Shown here piece after piece: positions 47,108 to 56,154 of a DNA stretch of 64,000 bases (the stretch's first letter is position 1; every line of letters starts with the position of its first letter). Under the pieces are notes generated by a model. It saw nothing but the letters and a program-made list of their open reading frames with translations. It was not told the DNA's origin and searched no databases. Made by a program: the position numbers and the translations under genes. This DNA is from CAIVVT01 sp052145115 (GTDB lineage: Bacteria; Acidobacteriota; Terriglobia; Bryobacterales; Bryobacteraceae): NCBI GenBank assembly GCA_052145115.1, contig JBKQPG010000094.1, forward strand, positions 25,208 through 89,207, in the 5' to 3' direction.

Positions 47108-48205
47108 TCAGGCGCCGGCTTCTCCCCTCAGGAGATGTTCGAACAGGCGCTCGTATGCGGCAGTGACCGCGTCCCAGCTATAGCGCTCGCGCACGCGCTG
47201 GATGGCGGCATCGCGGTAGCGGGCGCGCTCCACTTCGCTCATCGAAAGCACGCCACGCATGAGCGCGGCGAGCGACGGCTCGTCATGGAAGGCGAGGCCG
47301 GCGCCGCCGGCGACCTCGTGGTTCTCGGGCGTCATCAGATATAAGACCAGCGCACCGCGTCCCAGGGCTTCAATCAGCGCCGGGTGCGTGCCGCCGACTT
47401 CGGTGGCATGAATGTAAGCGAAGCTGTGCGACTGCAGCTCGTGATAGCCGTCGCCGTAGATGGCCCCGGGGAAAACGATGCGGGCGTCGGGCGTGTCCTT
47501 CAACGCGCGGATGTAGGCCGGCGCATAGGGCGCATCGCCCACCAGAACCAGGCGCAGGTCGGTTGGAACCTGCTCGAAGGCGCGCCGGACCAGGAGGGCG
47601 TTGTTCTCCGGCTCGAACCGGCTGACGTAGAGGAAATAGCTTTCGGGTTCGAGGCCCAGCCGCGCCAGCGTGGGGCCCGGATCGACCGTGCCCAGGGGCG
47701 CTCCATAGGGAATGAACCACGAGTCGCGTCCGTAGCGCGCGCGGTAGTAGTCGTGGATGCATTGGGCATCAGTGACGATTTCGTCGGGACAAAATGTGGC
47801 CAGCGCCTCCGAGATGAGATACCAGGAGCGGGCGGCCAGGTTCCACTTCCTGCGGCGGCGTTCAATGCCGTCCACGTTGAGCGCGACGCGCATGCCGGCG
47901 AGGCGGGGCAGGGACGTGAACAGGGCGTTGGCAGCGTTGCAGTACAGGACGACATCGTGGGGGCGGCCCAGCACGTCCAGCGTGGAAACGAAGGTGTGCT
48001 GGAGCGTCTCCAGATACTTGTGCCGGAGCGGGCTGAGGTAACGCAAATGGACACCGCGCCAGCACGGCTCGGGGGGACGTTCGCGGCAGTAGACGGTCGC
48101 CTGGTGGCCGCGCGCGGCCAGGCGGGTGGAGAGTTCCTCGGCGAAGGTCTCAAAGCCGCCGTAACGCGCCGGAATACCGCGCGTGCCGAGGATTGCAATG
48201 CGCAT
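47108..48205 (-). CDS. GT-B glycosyltransferase with DUF1972-type N-terminus (GT4-like)
   Basis: This 365-residue cytoplasmic glycosyltransferase begins MRIAILGTRGIPARYGGFET, the signature of DUF1972 rhamnosyltransferase-like enzymes. The C-terminal half has the nucleotide-sugar-binding region LYVSRFEPENNALLVRRAFE and THPALIEALGRGALVL, with the conserved Glu pair region of GT4 enzymes. Donor and acceptor cannot be told. It is followed by alr and preceded by three GT2 genes on the same strand, which places it in an O-antigen or exopolysaccharide locus. Confidence 0.9.
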   Translation of the reverse strand: MRIAILGTRGIPARYGGFETFAEELSTRLAARGHQATVYCRERPPEPCWRGVHLRYLSPLRHKYLETLQHTFVSTLDVLGRPHDVVLYCNAANALFTSLPRLAGMRVALNVDGIERRRRKWNLAARSWYLISEALATFCPDEIVTDAQCIHDYYRARYGRDSWFIPYGAPLGTVDPGPTLARLGLEPESYFLYVSRFEPENNALLVRRAFEQVPTDLRLVLVGDAPYAPAYIRALKDTPDARIVFPGAIYGDGYHELQSHSFAYIHATEVGGTHPALIEALGRGALVLYLMTPENHEVAGGAGLAFHDEPSLAALMRGVLSMSEVERARYRDAAIQRVRERYSWDAVTAAYERLFEHLLRGEAGA

Positions 48206-48232
48206 GACGGGCCGGCGGCAGGGGGCGGCGGA

Positions 48233-49291
48233 TTATGGCTCGGCGGCCTGCGTGGCCGTTCCGGGCGGGGCCATCGCCCGGGCGCTCTTGTGCGCCGGGC
48301 GGCTCACGGGATGGTAATGGAACCAGGTGGCGATGTACTCGTCGCTGGCGCGCCGGCGCTCCATGATCCAACGGCGTTTGGACCACACGCGGCTCCAGGC
48401 CCGGATGACCTCCCAAAAGGCCCTCAGGGAGTAATGCTCATACAGGAAACAGCAGCCCAGCACGACGAAGTCGCGGGTCGAGATCGAGAGCCAGCACCGG
48501 CCGTAGAGATCGCGCGTCATGTTCTTGATGCGCATCAGGAACCGGTTCTTGACCGAGTGCATGTTGATCTGGCGGGGCAAGGCCCGGCGGTTGCCGGGCA
48601 GCACCGCGCGAACATGGTAGCCGCGCGCGTAGGGCGTGTAGAGGCAGCGCCAGCCCAGCAGTTGCGCGCGCCAGGCGACATCGGCATCCTCGCGATAAAC
48701 GAAGAAGTCGGGGTCGAAGAACTCGCCGTTGATGGAGACGTCGTCGATCATGTCGCGGCGGTACAGCGCGGCGGCTGCCGTGGCGCCGAAGACGTATTCG
48801 CGTTTCAGGTAGTGGCCGTTGTCGATCTCACGGCTGCCGCGGTCGAGGTGCCGCAGGTTGGGAGTGAAGTAGATGCCGGTGCTGTCCACGCGCGGCCGGG
48901 AATCGATGTGGAAGTCCGGGCTCATCACCAGAAGCTTGCCGCAGACCGCGCCCACGCCCGGGTCGGTCCGGCCCGCGTCAATCAGGGCCTGGATGAAGGA
49001 CGGCATCAGCAGGACGTCGGGATTCAGAGTGAGAACCCAGTTGCCGCGGGTCAAACCAATGGCCTGATTCTGGGCGGCGGCGAAGCCTATGTTGCGCTGA
49101 TTCTGGACAATCGTGCAGCGCTCCTCGTATTGCTCGAGGATGTCGCACGTCCCATCGGTAGAATTGTTGTCAACGACGATCACCTCGATGTCCGGGCCCT
49201 TTTGGCCGAGCACGGACTCGAGGCAACGCTTGATGAAGCGGCCGCTGTTATAGGTCACTATCGTGACCGAAACAAAATCCTTTGAGGCCAT
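48233..49291 (-). CDS. GT2 family glycosyltransferase
   Basis: This 352-residue GT-A fold enzyme has VTIVTYNSGRFIKRCLESVL, the VVDNNSTDGT nucleotide-binding segment and the metal-binding region LTLNPDVLL, followed by YREDADVAWRAQLLG (the ED catalytic motif). It resembles rhamnosyl and other sugar transferases of O-antigen synthesis. ATG 49291 is used; a TTG at 49303 in the same frame is possible. The next gene upstream, another GT2, ends 13 bp away. Confidence 0.9.
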   Translation of the reverse strand: MASKDFVSVTIVTYNSGRFIKRCLESVLGQKGPDIEVIVVDNNSTDGTCDILEQYEERCTIVQNQRNIGFAAAQNQAIGLTRGNWVLTLNPDVLLMPSFIQALIDAGRTDPGVGAVCGKLLVMSPDFHIDSRPRVDSTGIYFTPNLRHLDRGSREIDNGHYLKREYVFGATAAAALYRRDMIDDVSINGEFFDPDFFVYREDADVAWRAQLLGWRCLYTPYARGYHVRAVLPGNRRALPRQINMHSVKNRFLMRIKNMTRDLYGRCWLSISTRDFVVLGCCFLYEHYSLRAFWEVIRAWSRVWSKRRWIMERRRASDEYIATWFHYHPVSRPAHKSARAMAPPGTATQAAEP

Positions 49292-49303
49292 CCGATCAGG
49301 CAA

Positions 49304-50284
49304 TCATCCCCGTTCAGTACTTTCCCCCCCCGGGCATCCTGCCAGGTCTTCGCACTTAATGCGCCGGACGGCCACAAAAGGCGCGGCCACCGCGCGGCGA
49401 AGGACGACGCCAGCCGCCCGCAACGGGTCCGGAGAGCCCCGCTGCAAAGCTTCCCACAGTCCTCGAACCGTCGCGCCGAATACAACGGTTATGGCCACCA
49501 GGATGAGTCCCGGCGAACGAAAGTGGAGGCCGGCAAAACGCAAAAGATTACCGTACCAGTATACCTGCCGCCGACACCAGTTCAAGCTGCCAACTGAGCG
49601 TCCACCCAAATGCACGGCGAAGGCCACAGGTTCGTAGCGGATCCGGAATCCGGCGTTCTTGATCCTGACACAGAAATCAACATCTTCAAACCAGACCGGA
49701 CGGAAGCCCTCGTCGAAGCCGCCGAGGCGGGCCCAGGCGGCGCGCCGGATCAGCAGGAAGGCGCCGGCGGGCTGCTCGGCTTCACAGGCCTGGGACAGAT
49801 CGAGATCGAGGCAGCGGTAACGGCGATTGACCGGATTGCGCGGCCAGATTCGGTTCAACCCTATGTTTTCAAAGGCTAGTGCCACAGGCGTGGGGAAGCG
49901 CCGCAGCGTGAAGCCGCGCTGTGGCGCGCCGCCCGGCTCGCACAGGGCGCCGGCAGCAATGGCGACCAGGGGATCGTCGAAACAACGGACCAGTGCCGCG
50001 AGGTCGTTTTGCAGAACGGCATCCGGGTTGAGCAGTAGGACGAGGTCGGATGATTCCAATACACAAAAGCCCTGATTCGCCGCCGCAGCGAAGCCCAGGT
50101 TGTCGCGATTGTGTACGACGGTCACACCCGGAACGCTAGCCGCCACACCCGCCGAGCCGTCGGTCGATGCGTTGTCCACCACAACCAAGCCGGCCTCCGG
50201 ACGGGCGAACCGGAGACAGGCCTCGATACAGGGCCGCAGACAGGGAGCGGATTGGTACGCGACGATAACGACGCCAACGCGCAT
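49304..50284 (-). CDS. GT2 family glycosyltransferase
   Basis: This 326-residue GT-A enzyme begins MRVGVVIVAYQSAPCLRPCI, with VVDNASTDGSAG, the DXD-like region LLLNPDAVL and the catalytic VWFEDVDFCVRIK. A C-terminal hydrophobic segment (LILVAITVVFGATVRGLW) may associate with the membrane. The frame stays open upstream to 51004, but that part is antisense to the next gene's coding frame, so ATG 50284 is used. It lies 8 bp after the preceding GT2 gene. Confidence 0.9.
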   Translation of the reverse strand: MRVGVVIVAYQSAPCLRPCIEACLRFARPEAGLVVVDNASTDGSAGVAASVPGVTVVHNRDNLGFAAAANQGFCVLESSDLVLLLNPDAVLQNDLAALVRCFDDPLVAIAAGALCEPGGAPQRGFTLRRFPTPVALAFENIGLNRIWPRNPVNRRYRCLDLDLSQACEAEQPAGAFLLIRRAAWARLGGFDEGFRPVWFEDVDFCVRIKNAGFRIRYEPVAFAVHLGGRSVGSLNWCRRQVYWYGNLLRFAGLHFRSPGLILVAITVVFGATVRGLWEALQRGSPDPLRAAGVVLRRAVAAPFVAVRRIKCEDLAGCPGGESTERG

Positions 50285-50292
50285 GCTGATCT

Positions 50293-51285
50293 TTACTCGC
50301 CAGCCAGGCGGAAGTACCAGCGCCAGAAGGCATCCCGGGGCGGGCGCTCCTGCCAATCCAGGATAGCCTGCTCCCAGGTGGCGAAGCAGGCGGCCAGGGG
50401 GCCGGCGTTGAAGGGCGTGCCGGTGCGGCGCAGACGCCGCCAGGACCTGAGGGCGTCGAGTTTGCCCAGAAGCCAGGCCCCGGCGACGCCATGCCGGAGG
50501 GCCAGCGCGCCCCACAGCAGTTGTCCCCAGAAAACGGCCCGGCCGAACTGGTGAACCCACCCCGGCGGGTAATGGCGCGCCACCAGGAACACCTGATTGC
50601 GCGACTGCAACCGCGTGCTGCGGGCGCTCCACGTCCCATACGTCGCGCTGCCGCGGTGCGCGGCCCGGGCATCGGCCACAAAAACGCCTCGCACCTGGCG
50701 CCGCTGGAGCCGCAGGGCAAAGTCCACATCTTCGAGATAGGCCTCGAAGGTTTCGTCCAGTAGGCCTGCGTCGATGAAGGTCTGCCGCCGGATCAGCAGC
50801 GCGGTGAGCGTTGGCAGCCAGGGCCCCTCCGGGGTGCGCAGGGTGGACACCGGGAAGCCGGAACCGGCGCGCCACGGGCACGCAGCGCGGGAGAGCAGGT
50901 CGTAGCCGCCGTCGAGAATGCCCGGGTCCTCGTGCCGGACCATGGGGCCGCAGGCATACTCGGCGCCGGCGGATTGGGCTGCCGAAAGCAACCGGGCGAT
51001 CCACTCTGGCCCGAGCGTGACGTCAGTGTTGATGATGGCTACCCATTCCGCCGCGGCGTCCAGCACTCCGGCATTGACGGCGTGGGCGAAACCCTGGTTT
51101 CGACCGAGGGCCAGCACTCTCGTGCCGAGATTTCGGGCCAGCTGCGGACTTTCGTCCGTGGAGCCATCGTCGACGACCAAAATCTCGCCCGGCGGCAGGC
51201 TCTGGTGGAGCGCCGAATCCACGCATTCGCGGAGCAGATGCGCTCCGTTGTAGTTCGGTATGACGACAGTGATGGGCGCGGGCAT
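50293..51285 (-). CDS. GT2 family glycosyltransferase
   Basis: This 330-residue enzyme begins MPAPITVVIPNYNGAHLLRECVDSAL, with VVDDGSTDESP, the AIINTDVTLG metal region and the EAYLEDVDFALRLQRR acidic motif. The frame extends to 51396 but overlaps the promoter area of the divergent 51369 gene, so ATG 51285 is preferred. This is the third consecutive GT2 in the cluster. Such series usually build the repeat unit of a surface polysaccharide one sugar at a time. Confidence 0.9.
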   Translation of the reverse strand: MPAPITVVIPNYNGAHLLRECVDSALHQSLPPGEILVVDDGSTDESPQLARNLGTRVLALGRNQGFAHAVNAGVLDAAAEWVAIINTDVTLGPEWIARLLSAAQSAGAEYACGPMVRHEDPGILDGGYDLLSRAACPWRAGSGFPVSTLRTPEGPWLPTLTALLIRRQTFIDAGLLDETFEAYLEDVDFALRLQRRQVRGVFVADARAAHRGSATYGTWSARSTRLQSRNQVFLVARHYPPGWVHQFGRAVFWGQLLWGALALRHGVAGAWLLGKLDALRSWRRLRRTGTPFNAGPLAACFATWEQAILDWQERPPRDAFWRWYFRLAGE

Positions 51286-51368
51286 AGCGGCCCAGGCGGG
51301 CCTCCGGAATGGTATCACGCACGTTCGGGCGCGGGCAAAGCCGCGGACGGGGCCGCTATGATGGGTGT

Positions 51369-51977
51369 GTGAAACAGCTTCCTGTGTGCGCGACAATCGT
51401 TTTCGTCCTGGCCGCCGCGGGTTCCGCGCAAAACGTCGCCCCGGCGAATCTATCCGAAGTGAAAACCGTCTACATCCTGCCGATGGCTACGGGGATGGAC
51501 CAGTACCTTGCCAGCCGGTTGACGCGCGAAGGCGTATTGCAGGTGGTAACCGACCCTGCCAAAGCCGATGCGCTGCTCACCGATCATCTGGGGGCCTCTT
51601 TTGAGGCCCGCGTGAAGGAACTGTATCCCGAGCTGAAGGCGGTTGCGGGCACTGCCGGCGCCAAGGGCGAGGCCGCGACTCAAAAAGCAGACGATAAGAG
51701 CGAGGCGCAAGCGCCCGAAAAGGCTGCCAGTGGCAGAAGCGGAGCCCTAGGCGGCTTCGACCTGAAGACTCCGGATATTCAACCAGTCCACGCCCCGTCG
51801 CGCGCGCGAGGCACGATCTTCCTGGTCAGGCGAGGCAGCTGGGAAGTGCTGTGGTCCGCCTATCGCGAGCCGCGCGGCCGGCAGAGCAAGGAACTGGAAC
51901 GGACGGCGGGGGAATTCGTCAAGGAGCTGAAGGCGTCGCTCCAACCCGCTTCTGCGACAAAGCCAGACGGTAAGTAG
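51369..51977 (+). CDS. Secreted hypothetical protein
   Basis: This 202-residue protein has a signal peptide (KQLPVCATIVFVLAAAGSAQ), a first domain VKTVYILPMATGMDQYLASRL ending VVTDPAKADALLTDHLG, an Ala/Lys/Gly-rich low-complexity middle and a C-terminal RGTIFLVRRGSWEVLWSAY segment. I recall similar secreted proteins in acidobacteria but no function. It starts with GTG 51369. It is the only plus-strand gene inside the polysaccharide locus, and its last 59 bp overlap the convergent GT2-GT4 gene, so its expression probably opposes that operon. Confidence 0.7.
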   Translation: MKQLPVCATIVFVLAAAGSAQNVAPANLSEVKTVYILPMATGMDQYLASRLTREGVLQVVTDPAKADALLTDHLGASFEARVKELYPELKAVAGTAGAKGEAATQKADDKSEAQAPEKAASGRSGALGGFDLKTPDIQPVHAPSRARGTIFLVRRGSWEVLWSAYREPRGRQSKELERTAGEFVKELKASLQPASATKPDGK

Positions 51978-54270
51978 CGAGCAGCCGCTCGGTCATCGCG
52001 CACAGGCCGCGGGCCTGCTCGATGAACTCCCGGGCGCGCAGAGCCATCCGGGCCGCCTCCTCGGGCCGCTCGAAGATATCCAGAATTGCCTGTGCGAAGG
52101 CCTGAGGTTCGTCGGCCAGCCGGCAGTACAATCCATCCTCGGCGCCCAACCCTTCGGCGCCCAGCACCGTTGAAACCGCCGGGATGCCCGCCGCGAAGGC
52201 CTCCTGCAGCTTCATGCGGACGCCCGAGCCGCTCAGGATGGGACAGACAAACACCGCCGACTCAGCCAGCGGCAGCGCCAGGTCCGGGACGAAGCCCTCC
52301 AAAGCGACCGCGCCATTGAAATCCGGCAGTGTGCCTGGAGGAGGCGGATCGGCGCCGATTACCTGCAGGCGCGCATCGGGACAGCGGTCCCGCACGCGCG
52401 GCATCACGTGGCCTAAGAACCAATCCAGGGCCTCGGCGTTGGGTTTGTGGCGGAAGCTCCCCAGGAACAGCATGCTGTGGGGGCGCCGGCCGTCGAGCCG
52501 CAGCTCGAAGCGCGCCAGGTCCATGCCGGCCCGCACGTCGCAGTCGATGCGGCCCTTCAGCCGCGGCTCGTAGGAGAGCAGGAAATCGCGGTTTTGCGGT
52601 GTGCAGACCTGGGCGCGGTCAACACGCCGCAACAGCCGCAGTTCGTAGCGCAGCGCACGAAGATATTCGAAGAACGCTTTCGCCCTAAGCACGCCGCGCC
52701 AGGAGTGCAAGCCGCTGTGAATCGATTGAAAGTAGATGTCGTGTTCGAACAGAATCCAGACGATGTTCCTGCAATCGGGTTTGAAATACTGCCCCATGTT
52801 CGTGTATTCGATTTGCACGATGTCGATCGAGCGGCGCAGGATCTCGCGTTCGATGACCCAGGCGACGTTATCGTCCTGGAATTCGCGCACCGCATGAGGT
52901 TCGGATGAGCCCAGGCGCGGCGCAACCGCAGTCCGGCGCAGTAATGGCGTCACGGAGGCGGCGATCGCCCCGAGCTGAGTTTGCTCCTGCACCTGCCCGG
53001 GCGTTTCGCACAGGATCAGCAGGTGCGTCTCGGCGAACTCACTGAGGTGCGCGACAGTGCCGTAGATGGAGATGGACCCGCCGTGAATGGGCGGCCACAA
53101 GGCATACGGACAGACGAACAGAACCCGCGGCCGCGAGGGGGCCGTTTCGAAACAGGAATAGCGATCGTGGTAGTAGACCGGTTGTGAGCGCCGGAAGGCC
53201 TCGTTTTCTTCAACCACGGCGAGCGAGCGGGCGCGCCAGCGGGCGCCGAGCGCGCCGGGGAGTTGGAGAAACGCTTTGAGCACAGCGTGGCAGCTCGCGC
53301 GCTCGAGCGACGGCCCGGCCAGCCAGGAGTACAGGCCGCCCGCGAGGATCCACCCAAAATGCGCCAGCAGGCGCGCGGGCGCATGCGCATTCTTCCAGGC
53401 GTAGAGAATGGCGTTCTTGCGGATGACGCCTTCGATGTAGGAGCTGGAGAAATTTTTGCCGATCGTGCCCCGGTGCTCATGCCAGACCCGGCTATTGGGC
53501 TGGTAAAAGATGCGCCAGCCGCGCTTCCATGCCATCAGGCCGAGGTCGCTGTCCTCCATATAGAACGGTCGCAGCAGCGGGTCGAATCCGCCCAGCTCGA
53601 GGAATTTCCGGCGGTCGAAGGCGCACGAACCGCCGCCGCCGTAAAAGCACGGCCAGAGAGTATCGATCGAGTCGTCGGCCTGATGCCGCGCGCGGAGCAG
53701 GCCGCGTTCCCAGCAGGCTTGCGTCAGCCCCGTCTCCTCGCGGCGTCGGGTTGGATCGGCGAACAGAATCTGGCAGGAGACGGCAAACACGTCGGGCGAG
53801 TGAAAGCCGTCCAGCAGCGGCTGGAGAAAATCCTCGGCCACCCGCATGTCGCTGTTGAGCAACACGACGATGTCGTTGCGCGCGGCCTCGATACCGCGGT
53901 TCGACCCGCCGCCGAAGCCATAGTTACGCTCCAGCGGAAGCACGCGGACCTGGGGAAAGCTGGCCTGCAGGAACGCCACGCTGCCGTCGCTCGAAGCGTT
54001 GTCCACGACGATCAGCTCGTGGCGCGGGTTTGGGCCGAGGGCCGCGAGAATCGAAGGGACGTACTTTTCAAGAAGGTCGCGGCCATTCCAATTCGGAATC
54101 ACCACCGAGGCGGCGGAGTTGTCGGGCTGAACGTCGTGTGGCGGGCGGATGCGGCCGAACAGTTTCCACAGCAGATCGCAGGCCAGCAGCGCAACGGCCG
54201 CGATGGCCGCCAGGAGCGGCGAAAGGAGAACGAGCGGGATCGCTCCAAGAAACCGAAGGAACTTGCGCAT
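51919..54270 (-). CDS. Bifunctional GT2-GT4 glycosyltransferase fusion
   Basis: This 783-residue protein starts with a hydrophobic anchor (about 8-32). A complete GT-A (GT2) domain (about 50-330) follows, with VVIPNWNGRDLLEKYV, VVDNASSDGS, LLNSDMRV and FYMEDSDLGLMAWK. The C-terminal half (about 390-770) is a GT-B (GT4) domain with VLFVCPYALWPPIHGGSIS and PILSGSGVRMKLQEAFAAGIP. The two halves could add two successive sugars, or one could start and the other elongate a chain. It ends in a 59-bp overlap with the plus-strand 51369 gene and begins 3 bp after the methyltransferase/coiled-coil gene. Confidence 0.92.
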   Translation of the reverse strand: MRKFLRFLGAIPLVLLSPLLAAIAAVALLACDLLWKLFGRIRPPHDVQPDNSAASVVIPNWNGRDLLEKYVPSILAALGPNPRHELIVVDNASSDGSVAFLQASFPQVRVLPLERNYGFGGGSNRGIEAARNDIVVLLNSDMRVAEDFLQPLLDGFHSPDVFAVSCQILFADPTRRREETGLTQACWERGLLRARHQADDSIDTLWPCFYGGGGSCAFDRRKFLELGGFDPLLRPFYMEDSDLGLMAWKRGWRIFYQPNSRVWHEHRGTIGKNFSSSYIEGVIRKNAILYAWKNAHAPARLLAHFGWILAGGLYSWLAGPSLERASCHAVLKAFLQLPGALGARWRARSLAVVEENEAFRRSQPVYYHDRYSCFETAPSRPRVLFVCPYALWPPIHGGSISIYGTVAHLSEFAETHLLILCETPGQVQEQTQLGAIAASVTPLLRRTAVAPRLGSSEPHAVREFQDDNVAWVIEREILRRSIDIVQIEYTNMGQYFKPDCRNIVWILFEHDIYFQSIHSGLHSWRGVLRAKAFFEYLRALRYELRLLRRVDRAQVCTPQNRDFLLSYEPRLKGRIDCDVRAGMDLARFELRLDGRRPHSMLFLGSFRHKPNAEALDWFLGHVMPRVRDRCPDARLQVIGADPPPPGTLPDFNGAVALEGFVPDLALPLAESAVFVCPILSGSGVRMKLQEAFAAGIPAVSTVLGAEGLGAEDGLYCRLADEPQAFAQAILDIFERPEEAARMALRAREFIEQARGLCAMTERLLATYRLALSQKRVGATPSAP

Positions 54271-54273
54271 GAC

Positions 54274-56154
54274 TTACAAGCGGCTGAGATCGGGACCGAC
54301 CTTGATGCCGCGGCCTATCTTGAGCCAGCGGGACTGTTGAACAAGAGAGAGGATCTTGCGGAGGCGTTCGATTTCGTCCCGTGCAGCCTGGCGGCCACTT
54401 TCCGTCTCGGCAAGGCGCTGGATCGCTTCGTCGAGCACGGCCACCAGGCGGGCGATCTCGGTCGCGGCGGCCTGGTGCTGATCCCCGGTCTTATCGGGAT
54501 GCCGGCTCAAGGTGCTCAGGTCCTCCTGGTGGCTGCGCTCGCTAACTTCGAGCAGGGCTTTGTAGCGATCGGAGGTCGCTTGCAGCTGGCGGAGCACGGC
54601 CTCGAATTGCTCGTGTTCGGATTGCGCCCATTTCAACGCCTTCTCGAGCTCCTGGGCCCTGCTATTGAGGAGTTCGTTGGCCGCGCGGTCATTAGCGGCG
54701 AGGCGGTCTTCGTAGGACTGTACCGCCGCCAGCAATTCGCGGCGCGAGGCTTCGAACTGCTCATGTTCGGATTGCGCCCAGGCCTGGGCGGCTTCCAGTT
54801 CCTTGGTCCGGCTGGTGAGGAGTTCGTTGGCCGCGCGCTCATTGGCGGCCAGGCGGTCTTCGTAGGACTGTACCACCGCGCGCAATTCGAGGCGCGAGGC
54901 TTCAAATTCCCTGGTCCGGCTGGTGAGGAGTTCGTTGGCCGCGCGCTCATTGGCGGCCAGGCGGTCTTCGTAGGACTGTACCGCCGCCAGCAATTCGAGG
55001 CGCGAGGCTTCGAACTGCTCGTGTTCGGCCCGGGCCCACTCCTGCGCCTGCTTCAGCTCGGCTGCCTGTCTGTCGAGGAGTCTCTTTGCCGTGCGTTCAC
55101 TGGCCGTGAGGCGCTCCTCGTAGACCTGCACCGTCTCCTGTAATTCGAGGCGCGCGGCTTCGAACCGCTCGTGTGCGGCCTGGGCCCATTGCTGGGCTTG
55201 CTCCAGTTCCTCGCTCCTGCGGTTGAGGAGCTCATCGGCCGCGCGCTCATTGGCCGCGAGGCGCTGCTCGTAGGATTCGCACGTCGCCAGCAATTCGCGG
55301 CGTGAGGCTTCGAACTGGTCGTGTTCGGACTGGGCCCAGGCCTGCGCACGCTCAAGCTCCTGGCCGTGCTGGCCGAGCCAGGTATCCTTCAGACGGATCT
55401 CATCCTCGATCTTCCGGATGTGCTGCTCGCGCTCGCGCAGAACATTCGCGGTGGATGGGAAATGGAGGAACGGCGGGGCGCCGGTTTGCCTGGCCGCGGC
55501 GCAAACGGCGACAAAGAAATGAGCCTGGCGCGGATCGGATGGCGAGAGCTCCAGGTGCAGATCCGGAGATTGCGCGCTGGGCGCGGAAACAGGCTGGAAG
55601 CTGAGGCCGCCGATGTGGTTCTGGAGGTACAGGGTAACCGAGGGGAAAACGGAATTGAGGGCCTCTTTGAACTCCTCATATTCAAACTCGTGGATATGAA
55701 AAGGGTTGGGGCCGACCTGCTCGCGCGACTCGGCGTAGTACAGCTTGTTCGGCGTGGAGACAATGAACTGGCCGCCGCGCGCCAGCAACCTGTGCGCTTC
55801 CTGTAGCAGGGTTTGCCAATCGGCGAGATGTTCGATCACCTCGAAGCAGGTGATGAGACGAAAGGCGGCGTCATGGAAAGGAATGGCGCTCGCCGAAGCA
55901 ACCAGGAAATGAAGGTTGGGCACGGGGTACGCTGAGCACGCCAGGGCGATGGCCTCGGGGGAAGAATCGAAGCCCGCAACGGAGGCCGCCACGCGGGCCA
56001 ACTCCGCAGCTCCATAGCCCGTGCCGCAGCCGATGTCGAGCACTCGTTTGCGCCGCGCCAGGCGGGCCGCGAAGAGATAACGCGCGAAATGCTCGTTCCA
56101 CAGGTCGCAGTCGACTTGACCGGGAACGACACGCTCGCCGGTGAACTCAAGCAC
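54274..56154 (-). CDS. SAM methyltransferase with long repetitive coiled coil (WbdD-like)
   Basis: The 626-residue protein begins with a class I methyltransferase (about 1-235): motif I VLDIGCGTGYGAAEL (38-52), acidic GFDSSPEA (61-68), and the FEVIEHL segment (104-110). From about 240 to 605 it is a continuous coiled coil built from five units of 50 residues (one only 36), each like QSYEDRLAANERAANELL. The C-terminus is basic. In ABC-dependent O-antigen systems, WbdD joins a chain-capping methyltransferase (sometimes with a kinase) to a coiled coil whose length sets chain length. No kinase domain is present here. The gene overlaps the Wzt-like ATPase gene by 8 bp, which supports this role. 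Confidence 0.85.
   Translation of the reverse strand: MLEFTGERVVPGQVDCDLWNEHFARYLFAARLARRKRVLDIGCGTGYGAAELARVAASVAGFDSSPEAIALACSAYPVPNLHFLVASASAIPFHDAAFRLITCFEVIEHLADWQTLLQEAHRLLARGGQFIVSTPNKLYYAESREQVGPNPFHIHEFEYEEFKEALNSVFPSVTLYLQNHIGGLSFQPVSAPSAQSPDLHLELSPSDPRQAHFFVAVCAAARQTGAPPFLHFPSTANVLREREQHIRKIEDEIRLKDTWLGQHGQELERAQAWAQSEHDQFEASRRELLATCESYEQRLAANERAADELLNRRSEELEQAQQWAQAAHERFEAARLELQETVQVYEERLTASERTAKRLLDRQAAELKQAQEWARAEHEQFEASRLELLAAVQSYEDRLAANERAANELLTSRTREFEASRLELRAVVQSYEDRLAANERAANELLTSRTKELEAAQAWAQSEHEQFEASRRELLAAVQSYEDRLAANDRAANELLNSRAQELEKALKWAQSEHEQFEAVLRQLQATSDRYKALLEVSERSHQEDLSTLSRHPDKTGDQHQAAATEIARLVAVLDEAIQRLAETESGRQAARDEIERLRKILSLVQQSRWLKIGRGIKVGPDLSRL
54583..55362 (-). 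repeat. In-gene tandem repeats (about 150 bp) encoding the coiled coil
   Basis: Five tandem units with partial units at each end encode residues 265-524 of the methyltransferase/coiled-coil protein. The central units are nearly identical at DNA level (for example GCGGTCTTCGTAGGACTGTA at about 54703, 54853 and 54961). One unit lacks 42 bp (14 residues) in frame. Confidence 0.9.

Noticed and set aside
54583..55362. A CRISPR-like array.
   Set aside because: The repeats are in frame within a gene, contiguous and without unique spacers; they encode coiled coil.
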